A stretch of 64,000 nt of DNA from UBA5314 sp964635975 (GTDB lineage: Bacteria > Bacillota > Syntrophomonadia > Syntrophomonadales > Syntrophomonadaceae): contig CAZWPO010000015.1 in NCBI GenBank assembly GCA_964635975.1, positions 1 to 64,000 on the forward strand, written 5' to 3'. A program made the translations under genes and the position numbers. Shown in pieces: positions 53,148-61,190 of the stretch; within the stretch, counting starts at the first letter, position 1; the number at the start of each line of letters is the position of its first letter. Below the pieces are notes generated by a model. It was given only the letters and a program-made list of their open reading frames with translations, did not search any database and was not told where the DNA came from.

Positions 53148-53561
53148 ATGGGAAGAAAATTTTTGATATATGGGGCGGCCGGATGGATGCTGGAAATAAT
53201 GTTTACCGGCCTGGGATCGCTTATATCCGGTTCAGTAAGCTTAACTGCCAAAACCTATCTTTGGATGTTTCCTATATATGGTTTGGCTTTTATCTTGGAA
53301 CCGGTCCATGATCAAATAAGAAATGCGCCATGGCTTATGCGAGGTTTCATTTGGGCTGCCCTTATATTGGGGATGGAGTACTTTTCAGGTTGGCTTCTGC
53401 AGTTATTGATAGGAGTATGCCCGTGGGACTACAGTGGACAGAGCCGATTTTCTGTAGACGGTCTTATTCGTATTGATTACTCTCCATTCTGGTTTGCCGC
53501 CGGTCTATTATTTGAAAGATTGCATGACTTCTTGGAGCGCTTGCATATTCGACTGGACTAA
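53148..53561 (+). CDS. Putative ABC-transporter type IV (CmpB-like) membrane protein
   Basis: Four helices, with FLIYGAAGWMLEIMFTGLG then FPIYGLAFILEPVHD, the G.. .E....... ..PIYG pattern of family PF06541. Length 137 is near the family minimum. It has no nearby ATPase partner, and its actual transport role is unproven. The ribosome binding site is weak (no AGGAGG). Confidence 0.65.
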   Translation: MGRKFLIYGAAGWMLEIMFTGLGSLISGSVSLTAKTYLWMFPIYGLAFILEPVHDQIRNAPWLMRGFIWAALILGMEYFSGWLLQLLIGVCPWDYSGQSRFSVDGLIRIDYSPFWFAAGLLFERLHDFLERLHIRLD

Positions 53562-53807
53562 TACCCAATATGAAACATCGATTCATTTCGTCAAAAGTGA
53601 GGGGGAGAATATTGACCAATGGTGGGAATTTATTCAGCTTACGGACGTCATTTGCACAGATTAACTGCAGTTGTATACAATATCAGCCGAAATTAAAGGG
53701 TTTAACATTTTATCATAATGTAGTTTAATTAGAAATAATAAAATTCGTGCGGCGAGGACACTTGTCCATCCGGGCACATCTTTCTATTACAAAAAGGAGG
53801 AGATTTC

Positions 53808-54878
53808 ATGTCTACAGAAATTCTTGTGCAGAAAAGCAAGAATCTAAAACCAAAGCCGGATTGGAATAATCTGGGTTTCGGTAATTACTACACCGACCAT
53901 ATGTTTATTCTTGATTATACCGACGGAAAAGGTTGGCATGATCCGCGCATCGTACCTTATGCACCGCTGGAAATGGATCCTGCCACCATGGTTTTACATT
54001 ACGGACAGGCCACCTTTGAAGGGCTGAAAGCTTATAAAGCTCCGGATGGCCGCATATTGTTGTTTCGACCCTATGACAACGCCCGCCGCATGAACAATTC
54101 CAACGAGCGGCTGTGTATTCCTACCATTGATCCCGAGCTGTTCGTAAAAGCAATAAGAACTCTGGTTGATATTGAGAGAGAATGGATACCTCCGCTGGAA
54201 GGTACATCTCTTTATATTCGTCCGTTTGTTATATCGACAGACGTTCACCTGGGTGTGCATCCAGCACATACTTACAAGTTTATGGTTATTCTTTGCCCGG
54301 TTGGAGCCTATTATCCAGAAGGCATTAACCCGGTAAAAATATATGTTGAGCAAAAATATGTGCGGGCAGTTAGGGGCGGATTGGGTTATACCAAGACACC
54401 GGCCAATTATGCCGCCAGCTTAAAAGCCCAGGAAGAAGCGGAACAAAAAGGTTACACACAAGTATTATGGCTCGATGGCATCGAGAAGAAGTATGTTGAT
54501 GAAGTCGGAACCATGAACGTAGCTTTTAAAATCGGTGGAGAGGTAATTACCCCATCACTTGAAGAAGGGAGTCTGCTTCCCGGCATAACTCGTGATTCAA
54601 TGCTGCGCCTGGTTCGGGATTGGGGAATAAAGGTCACGGAAAGAAAGATAACCATCGATGAAGTTTATGCGGCCCATACCGCAGGAAAACTGGAAGAGGC
54701 GTTCGGGACCGGAACCGCAGCGGTTATTTCTCCCATGGGCATCCTTGACTGGGACGGAAATAAAATCACCATTAACAACAACCAGACTGGTGAGTTGGCC
54801 ACCAGGATATATGATACTCTGACCGGAATTCAATGGGGAAAACTGCCTGATCCCTATGGATGGACCGTGGAGGTATAA
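53808..54878 (+). CDS. ilvE: Branched-chain amino acid aminotransferase
   Basis: A class IV PLP enzyme of 356 residues. The PLP region is RGGLGYTKTPANYAASLKAQ, followed by VLWLDGIEKKYVDEVGTMNV and GTGTAAVISP. It interconverts Leu, Ile and Val with their keto acids. AAGGAGG precedes the ATG. Its promoter lies in the 246-base gap upstream. Confidence 0.92.
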   Translation: MSTEILVQKSKNLKPKPDWNNLGFGNYYTDHMFILDYTDGKGWHDPRIVPYAPLEMDPATMVLHYGQATFEGLKAYKAPDGRILLFRPYDNARRMNNSNERLCIPTIDPELFVKAIRTLVDIEREWIPPLEGTSLYIRPFVISTDVHLGVHPAHTYKFMVILCPVGAYYPEGINPVKIYVEQKYVRAVRGGLGYTKTPANYAASLKAQEEAEQKGYTQVLWLDGIEKKYVDEVGTMNVAFKIGGEVITPSLEEGSLLPGITRDSMLRLVRDWGIKVTERKITIDEVYAAHTAGKLEEAFGTGTAAVISPMGILDWDGNKITINNNQTGELATRIYDTLTGIQWGKLPDPYGWTVEV

Positions 54879-54911
54879 TAACACCGGGATATAAAGATGT
54901 CCAAAGATTTC

Positions 54912-54959
54912 AAGCCCGCTTGACCTGTTGCGCAATAGTCAGGGAAGCGGGCTTTTTGT
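54912..54959 (+). terminator. Terminator of ilvE
   Basis: AAGCCCGCTT (54912-54921) pairs with GAAGCGGGCTT (ending 54954), followed by TTTG. The loop of about 23 bases is long, but the stem is GC-rich. Confidence 0.75.
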
Positions 54960-55158
54960 GTCAGGTGCGAGTTAGAACTTTGCCTCTGGGCTCAGAACCC
55001 CATTGTTTTGGGCTCAGGCAGACTGCGCTTTAATACGGAGAAATCTGGCCAAATGAGAAGGATAAGCTAGATAAGATACAGATTTGAAGGCCAAGTGCAT
55101 ATTAGCGTTTTCACGATATCTATTAATACGCATACGCAAGCGCAAAAGGGGACAGTTT

Positions 55159-56607
55159 ATGAGTCGAAGAAGCAGCGGTCTGACTTCTCAAAACCAGAAA
55201 AAAGATTTGATTGCTGAAAACCAGCGCTTATCCTTGTACGAAATGATTGTGGAACAGCAGAGCGATCTGGTGTGCCGCTATGATTTGGATATGCGCTTGA
55301 CCTATGTTAACCTCGCCTTTTGCAGGAACTTTGGAAAGACCAAAAAACAACTCCTTGGCAGTAATATCCTCAATCTGATTGTTAAGTCTGACCGGCAAAA
55401 GGTAGCGGGGCAGATGCAAAAACTAAGCATCGAACAAGAGCAGATTACTCATGAAAGGCGCATGATACTCGCGGACGGCAGAACAGCCTGGTATTCATGG
55501 ACGGAGCGGGCCTTGTTTGACGAAAAAGGTGAAGTGCTTGCTTTTCAGGCCGTGGGCAGGGATATAAGTGTTATCAAAGAAGCTGAAGAAAAAATACGTT
55601 ATCTCCAGTTTCATGACTCGCTAACCGGCAGCTATAACCGGGCCTTTTTTACCACCGAAATGAAGCGATTGGATGTAGTCCGGCAGCTTCCTATAAGCAT
55701 AATTTTAGCCAGCATCAACGGTCTAAAAAGCATTAACGATACATACGGATATTCCTCAGGGGACCGGATCCTCATAAATACAAGCATAATCCTGAAAGCA
55801 TGCTGTCGAGAAGAAGATATCGTAGCTCGTTACGGAGGGGACCAGTTTGCAATTCTCCTTTGCGGCACAGGGCAGAAGACCGCTTACGAAATCTGTGATA
55901 GGATTCGTCATTTATGTTTATGCTCCGAGTTTGACCCTGTTCGCCCAAGCCTGGCACTGGGCGTGGCTACCAAGGATTATAAACACAAAAATATCAATGA
56001 AGTATTAAGTGAAGCTGAGGACGTCATGTTCAGAAACAAATTACTGCAAAGCAGCAGTACTCGCAATTCGGTTATTTCGTCCCTTGAAACCACACTTCAT
56101 GAAAAAACCACTGAGACAAGAGAACATGCTGAAAGAATACGATCATTATCCATGGAATTTGGGCGAATGCTAGGTCTGGATAGTGACGTTATGGACCGTC
56201 TGGCTCTGCTGGCCAAGCTTCATGATATAGGGAAGATAGCTGTTCCAGAAGAAATCCTCTCCAAGCCTGGTCCACTGAATAGCCTGGAATGGGACATAAT
56301 TAGAAAACATCCGGAAATAGGCTATAGGATTACCCGTTCCTCCAGAGATCTAGCTGTTCTTGCCGAGGAGGTTCTGGCTCACCACGAACGCTGGGATGGG
56401 GGCGGATATCCCAGAGGTTTGCAGGGGGAGGGCATCCCGCTGCTGGCCAGGGTTTTAAGCATAGTAGATGCGTTTGACGTTATGACTCATGAAAGATCCT
56501 ACAAAACTGCAGTGTCTCAGGGAGAGGCGCTGGAAGAAATAATGAGGTGTTCGGGATCTCAGTTTGATCCTGATCTCGCCTTCATATTTTCCCAAATGTT
56601 AAATTGA
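55159..56607 (+). CDS. PAS-GGDEF-HD-GYP protein with degenerate GGDQF
   Basis: A PAS domain is at about residues 25-150. The GGDEF domain has the RxxD inhibitory site (REED) but the active-site motif reads GGDQF, so cyclase activity is doubtful and it may serve as a GTP or cyclic di-GMP sensor. The HD-GYP domain is intact: KLHDIGKIAVP, HHERWDGGGYP, VDAFDVM. It is soluble. ATG 55159 follows AAAAGGGG; the upstream ATG at 55084 has no site. Net role is probably cyclic di-GMP breakdown. Confidence 0.9.
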   Translation: MSRRSSGLTSQNQKKDLIAENQRLSLYEMIVEQQSDLVCRYDLDMRLTYVNLAFCRNFGKTKKQLLGSNILNLIVKSDRQKVAGQMQKLSIEQEQITHERRMILADGRTAWYSWTERALFDEKGEVLAFQAVGRDISVIKEAEEKIRYLQFHDSLTGSYNRAFFTTEMKRLDVVRQLPISIILASINGLKSINDTYGYSSGDRILINTSIILKACCREEDIVARYGGDQFAILLCGTGQKTAYEICDRIRHLCLCSEFDPVRPSLALGVATKDYKHKNINEVLSEAEDVMFRNKLLQSSSTRNSVISSLETTLHEKTTETREHAERIRSLSMEFGRMLGLDSDVMDRLALLAKLHDIGKIAVPEEILSKPGPLNSLEWDIIRKHPEIGYRITRSSRDLAVLAEEVLAHHERWDGGGYPRGLQGEGIPLLARVLSIVDAFDVMTHERSYKTAVSQGEALEEIMRCSGSQFDPDLAFIFSQMLN

Positions 56608-56746
56608 CCTGCTTATTCTTTTTTCAATCCTAATAACCTAACCTCAGAAAAAAATATTCCCGCTAAAGCGGGAAGAAAAAGATTGGGACTGTATGAAAAG
56701 CACAGGGCCTATCATCATTGCCGTGTAAAAACGTTTTACTCGATCA

Positions 56747-56923
56747 AATAAAAAACAGCTGTTGTTTGCAAAGGCATACAACAGCTGTTTAGCCAGCTTT
56801 GTAAACTACTCCTTTCCAAACATGGGAGGCATAGACGTTTCCCTCTATACCCGGCCTAAAAGGCGGCCTAAAAACCATAGTTGTAAATACCACAGGTTTT
56901 AAGGCTTTGGAGTCTAATTAACT
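56747..56923 (-). ncRNA. Candidate 6S-like small RNA
   Basis: A complete stand-alone transcription unit without an ORF. The promoter is described separately. The RNA can fold into a rod: CCAAAGCCTTAAAAC (56910 back to 56896) with GTTTACAAAGCTGG (ending 56793), then a large central bubble of about 10-12 bases per side, then CAACTATGG with CCATGTTTG and an inner AGGC/GCCT. That is the shape of 6S RNA, about 175 bases. An alternative fold has ACTCC/GGAGT enclosing two hairpins. It ends in a perfect 13-base terminator stem, AAACAGCTGTTGT with ACAACAGCTGTTT (56753-56790), plus T6 on the minus strand. Family assignment is tentative. Confidence 0.5.
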
Positions 56924-56929
56924 TTTGTA

Positions 56930-56958
56930 AGTTTAGCATACAATAAAACACCGTGCAA
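56930..56958 (-). promoter_or_regulatory. Promoter of the 6S-like RNA
   Basis: On the minus strand TTGCAC (56958-56953), 17 bases, TAAACT (56935-56930). The predicted transcript start is near 56923. Confidence 0.6.
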
Positions 56959-57101
56959 GCCCTAACTTATAAAAACGAGTATCTATTAGCTGCGGTCTCC
57001 CTTCACACTTCTAGAATTCTCTAATATTATACTATTAAAAGCTGCCATAAAATACTAATTGAGAAAAATGATGGATTAGACCAAGGGGAGGAGGAAGAAA
57101 A

Positions 57102-57677
57102 TTGACCTGGGCTAAGGTTGAACAAGTACGTGATCAGGTAATTGGTCTGCGGCCAGTATATAAAAATTCGGGAAATGCTACAGAAATACTGCTAGAGAAC
57201 GGGCAGGCGCTTCCTGAGAGACGGATTTTAAAGTCGGTTGTAGCCGCTCTTGCTCGAACCTATGCTATCGATCTGGGCGCGCAGAGAACCCTGGTGCGTG
57301 AATGGCTCGGCAAGAAGACTCTGCTTCCTTTCTATATAGCCGCAGACCGGGTCTTTATTCCACTGAAAATGCGCCAGGCCAGGGCTGGGAATGATGAGAC
57401 CTATGGTTACCTTGATGTTCGCTTTATCAACGATATCGGCGAGATAGGCCGCCGCCGATGCCGTATTTCTTGCCGCAACGGATTTAACCTTGATATATTG
57501 AGCGGAAAGTCGACCGTCCTTAAGAGTCAGCACAGCGGACAACAATTGTATTCATTATTAGGCAATATGGACAGGAGCGATAGCGATGAAGACCGGGCAG
57601 CAGAATCAGCTCGCCTGGTCGTCCGTGTACTAAACAAGATATCAATGCAACTTGATCGTATCGAAAAAAAAGTATAA
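57102..57677 (+). CDS. ComK-like protein, unknown function
   Basis: A 191-residue protein. Its middle (LPFYIAADRVFIPLKMRQAR, YGYLDVRFINDIGE, RISCRNGFNLDIL) follows the F.P.K.R.....YGY......RR.I...NG pattern of ComK competence regulators, though weakly. TTG 57102 is preceded by AGGAGGA. It is monocistronic with its own terminator. I do not claim it controls competence. Confidence 0.5.
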   Translation: MTWAKVEQVRDQVIGLRPVYKNSGNATEILLENGQALPERRILKSVVAALARTYAIDLGAQRTLVREWLGKKTLLPFYIAADRVFIPLKMRQARAGNDETYGYLDVRFINDIGEIGRRRCRISCRNGFNLDILSGKSTVLKSQHSGQQLYSLLGNMDRSDSDEDRAAESARLVVRVLNKISMQLDRIEKKV

Positions 57678-57705
57678 TACAATAAATAAAGTATCAATAT
57701 ACTTG

Positions 57706-57737
57706 AGCAGTTGTTAGAAAAACTAGCAACTGCTTTT
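57706..57737 (+). terminator. Terminator of the ComK-like gene
   Basis: AGCAGTTG (57706-57713) pairs with CAACTGCT (57727-57734), with an inner TAG/CTA pairing, followed by TTT. Confidence 0.7.
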
Positions 57738-57965
57738 GATGTGCTGTAGGGTTTTGCTGCCCTGCTGTAGTATCATATTACTATATGACGTACTTAAAAT
57801 CGGGGGTAATCAAGCCTGCGGCCTCTTACATAAAGCGACTAGTTTGTTTGGGCATGAACAGCTATTTTTGCGGGAAAAATAAAAAGCCCTCTGTTCATAT
57901 GACTTAACAAAAAGTGGTTTGCAGATGATGATTGGCTCGTTTTAAAAATGGAAGGAGGCTAATTA

Positions 57966-59339
57966 GTGATTAATAGAAACATTTTTCGCCAGTATGATGT
58001 GAGGGGGAAGGCAGAAACAGAGCTTGAGGATAGTACTGTAAAAGCTATAGTTGAGGCATTTGCCAAATATGCTTTTGAAAGAGGGAAAAAAATTCTTTTG
58101 GTAGGTCGGGATAATCGCTTCAGCTCCCCTCATATTCGCGATTTGACTATCGAATACTTGCTGAAATCAGGCATTGACGTAATAGATTTAGGAGAAGTCA
58201 TTAGCCCCATGTTTTACTTTGCTTCTCGTTATCTGGATATAGACGCTGGGATTATGATAACTGCCAGCCATAACCCGGGAATGGATAACGGATTCAAGCT
58301 TTTATTAGGCAGTTCAACCATCTATGGCGATCAAATACAGGAATTGGCCGATTTAGCCGAACGTAGAGAACATATCGAGGCAACCCGGACCGGTCAGCTA
58401 AAATACGTAGATATCAGCAGTCCTTATATCGAGGCCATAAAATCGCGTATACAACTCGGAAAACGCGAGCTGCATGTCGTTATCGATTGCGGGAATGGAA
58501 CCGCAGGATCAATTGCCCCCGAATTGTTCAGGCAGCTCGGATGTCAGGTCACAGAACTCTATTGTGACTCTGATCCCAGTTTTCCCAACCACCACCCTGA
58601 TCCTGTAAAACTGGAAAACAGCAAAGATCTGATAAGACTGGTGCTTGAAACTAAAGCTGATCTCGGCATAGGCTTCGATGGTGATGGAGATAGGTTGGGT
58701 GTGGTCGCTCCGGATGGTACTATGGTATGGGGAGACATGCTTATGATCCTCTTCTGGCGAGAGATCTTACCCAAGCATCCCGGGGCAGAATGCATAGTTG
58801 AAGTGAAATGCTCCCAGGCATTGATCGATGAAATTGTGCGACTGGGCGGAAAACCAATAATATATAAGACGGGGCATTCTCTGATCAAGGCCAAAATGAA
58901 GGAGATCAATGCCGTATTCACGGGCGAAATGTCCGGGCATATGTTTTTTTCTGACGAATATTACGGATTTGATGATGCTCTGTATGCCGCAGCCCGGGTC
59001 TTAAGAATTCTTTCAAATAGCGAACTGAATCTGACCCAATTGTTGGCTGATATACCCGGCTATTATGCCACTCCAGAATTAAGAGTGAAAAGCACCGACA
59101 TACAAAAATTTTCCATAGTTGACAAAGCATTGCAACACTTTCGCGCAAAGTATGATATTATCGATGTCGACGGAGCTAGAGTGCTGTTCCCGGGAGGGTG
59201 GGGGTTAATAAGGGCTTCCAATACGGGACCGGAGCTAATAGTACGCTGCGAGGGAAGATCCCAAGAGGTATTAGAAGATATTAAGTCCCAGGTTTTTTCT
59301 TTCCTGACTTCAGAGGGCTTGACTATTCCCCAGGAATAA
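57966..59339 (+). CDS. Phosphomannomutase/phosphoglucomutase
   Basis: Alpha-D-phosphohexomutase of 457 residues: the phosphoserine loop TASHNPGMDNGFK, the metal loop GFDGDGDR, the sugar-binding GEMSGHMFF and the phosphate-binding RASNTGPELIVRCEG. It interconverts hexose 1- and 6-phosphates for polysaccharide or cell-wall precursors, which may feed the BcsA-like enzyme. GTG 57966 is the start, after GGAGG. Whether it prefers mannose or glucose cannot be told. Confidence 0.9.
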   Translation: MINRNIFRQYDVRGKAETELEDSTVKAIVEAFAKYAFERGKKILLVGRDNRFSSPHIRDLTIEYLLKSGIDVIDLGEVISPMFYFASRYLDIDAGIMITASHNPGMDNGFKLLLGSSTIYGDQIQELADLAERREHIEATRTGQLKYVDISSPYIEAIKSRIQLGKRELHVVIDCGNGTAGSIAPELFRQLGCQVTELYCDSDPSFPNHHPDPVKLENSKDLIRLVLETKADLGIGFDGDGDRLGVVAPDGTMVWGDMLMILFWREILPKHPGAECIVEVKCSQALIDEIVRLGGKPIIYKTGHSLIKAKMKEINAVFTGEMSGHMFFSDEYYGFDDALYAAARVLRILSNSELNLTQLLADIPGYYATPELRVKSTDIQKFSIVDKALQHFRAKYDIIDVDGARVLFPGGWGLIRASNTGPELIVRCEGRSQEVLEDIKSQVFSFLTSEGLTIPQE

Positions 59340-59427
59340 CTTTTAAGAAGGATTCTAACCGAGCAATCAATTGGCTAGAAAACAAAACAATAGCTTAGAT
59401 AATAAATGATCTATAAGGAGTTTTATT

Positions 59428-59685
59428 ATGGAATTAATTGTTATGGGCAATTTTATGCTGTGCCCGAGATTGGATCGGGCAGTCATTACCAACAACTGCA
59501 TAATGTGTGAAGCATCAGTGAAAATGGATGAAGAGTACTATTGCAGCTACGATGAGCTGATTGGTTCAGAACTCAGAATCGTTGAGCTGATTACTGCACT
59601 GGTGGAGATGTTGGAGGAAGGGAAAACCCGTATCAGTTTACCTGAGCTCACCGAACTATTTCCAGATAATCCAGATCAGGATTAG
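59428..59685 (+). CDS. Hypothetical protein of 85 residues
   Basis: A small acidic protein with an N-terminal Cys group (LCPRLDRAV...NNCIMCEASVK) and a helical C-terminal half ending in a Pro/Asp tail. AAGGAG lies before the ATG. No family recognised. The Cys spacing is not a standard zinc ribbon. Confidence 0.55.
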   Translation: MELIVMGNFMLCPRLDRAVITNNCIMCEASVKMDEEYYCSYDELIGSELRIVELITALVEMLEEGKTRISLPELTELFPDNPDQD

Positions 59686-59901
59686 CCCGGGGCAAATTAT
59701 TCTATGTATCCTTCCAGGACAACTTCCCTAATAAATAAATAAAAATATAATCCAATCACATGGTCATCGTTTTTATGCAAAACCTGACTCTTCAAAGAGG
59801 AGAATCAGGCTCGTGCGGCGAATAATTTTAATCGAGTGGTAAGGGCGCAAGCCAACAGTATAGAGAGAAAAAACACAACCAAATATGAGGGGGTTATTCT
59901 A

Positions 59902-61131
59902 ATGGCGAGAGAGATCAACGAAGTCGTAATGGTCAGCGCCTGTAGAACTGCAATTGGAGCCTATGGTGGCTCCCTTGCTGGCGTGCGCGCAAATGAACTT
60001 ACCAAGATCGTAGGAACTGAAGCGATCAAACGGGCAGGAATTGAGCCCGGTATGGTGGACGAAATTGTTTCCGGTATGTGCCTGCATTCTGGTAACGGTT
60101 CTCTGCCGCCCCGTATTGTAGCGATGCAGATCGGTATGGACAAAAGATCCGGAGCTACAATGTTGAGTCAGAACTGCGCATCCGGAATGCGCGCAGTGGA
60201 TGTTGCCGCTATGAAGCTCATGTTAGGCGATACCGAAATCGCTCTGGTTACCGGAACCGAGAGCATGAGCACTATTCCTTATCTGCTTCCCAATGCCCGT
60301 TGGGGCTATAGAATGGGTCCGGGCAAAATAGAAGATGCTATGCTGTCTGATGGATTGGTCTGTCAGTTGGCGGGCGGTCATATGGGGACTACAGCCGAAA
60401 ACATCGCTGAGAAATACGGAATCACCAGAGAAGAATGCGATGATCTGGCTTTAGTCAGCCACACTCGCGCTGTCAGAGCAGTTGACGAAGGCCGTTTCAA
60501 GAGAGAGATTGTTCCTGTAGAAATCAAGACTAAAAAGGGAAGCACTTTCTTCGAAAATGACGAGCATCCTATCCGGGGAGCCAGCCTTGAAAAAATGGCC
60601 AAACTGGCGCCGGCATTCCGCAAAGGCGGCGTCGTGACAGCTGCCAATGCCTCCGGTATCAACGACGCTTCTGCTGCCGCAGTGCTGATGACCAAGAAAA
60701 AAGCTGAAGAACTAGGCATTAAGCCCTTGATGAAACTGGTCTCCATAGCTACTGAGGGTGTAGAACCTGAATTGATGGGTCTGGGTCCCGCAGTTGCTAT
60801 ACCCAAGGCTCTCAAGATGGCCGGCATGAAGTATGAAGATGTAGAATACTGGGAAATCAACGAAGCTTTTGCCGCTCAGGTCCTGGGTGTCAAGAGAATG
60901 ATCAAAGATGACTTTGGCATTGTCTTAGACAGCGGCGACCTGACCAGGGACGGCAATATCAATACGAATGGCTCCGGGATCGGCCTGGGACATCCGGTGG
61001 GCGCTACGGCTTTGAGAATAACCGTCAGCCTTTATTATGAACTGGAGAGAACCGGAAAGACTGTTGGTGGTGCATCACTGTGCGTAGGTGGAGGCCCGGC
61101 TATGGCTTCCATCTGGACCCGCGATATCTAA
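59902..61131 (+). CDS. Acetyl-CoA acetyltransferase (thiolase)
   Basis: A 409-residue thiolase. The nucleophile is Cys92 in SQNCASGMRAV, with late motifs GIGLGHPVGATALR and CVGGGPAMA intact. It has a small insert (DFGIVLDSGDLTRDGNINTN) before the catalytic His. It catalyses 2 acetyl-CoA to acetoacetyl-CoA or the reverse. ATG 59902 has GAGGGGG upstream; the frame is open further up (59836) without one. A second thiolase lies at 32.1 kb. Confidence 0.92.
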   Translation: MAREINEVVMVSACRTAIGAYGGSLAGVRANELTKIVGTEAIKRAGIEPGMVDEIVSGMCLHSGNGSLPPRIVAMQIGMDKRSGATMLSQNCASGMRAVDVAAMKLMLGDTEIALVTGTESMSTIPYLLPNARWGYRMGPGKIEDAMLSDGLVCQLAGGHMGTTAENIAEKYGITREECDDLALVSHTRAVRAVDEGRFKREIVPVEIKTKKGSTFFENDEHPIRGASLEKMAKLAPAFRKGGVVTAANASGINDASAAAVLMTKKKAEELGIKPLMKLVSIATEGVEPELMGLGPAVAIPKALKMAGMKYEDVEYWEINEAFAAQVLGVKRMIKDDFGIVLDSGDLTRDGNINTNGSGIGLGHPVGATALRITVSLYYELERTGKTVGGASLCVGGGPAMASIWTRDI

Positions 61132-61152
61132 TAAGCATTAAGACCAGACAAA

Positions 61153-61190
61153 AGAGGGTGTTCCCGAATGGGGAACACCCTCTCTTTTTC
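61153..61190. terminator. Bidirectional terminator between thiolase and GGDEF/HD-GYP gene
   Basis: AGAGGGTGTTCCC (61153-61165) pairs with GGGAACACCCTCT (61171-61183), followed by CTTTTTC on the plus strand and TTTTGTC on the minus strand. Confidence 0.85.

Noticed and set aside
56640..56680. Hairpin TTCCCGC/GCGGGAA after the 55159 gene as a plus-strand terminator
   Set aside because: On the plus strand it is followed by A-rich sequence; a T run follows only on the minus strand, so its role there is unclear.
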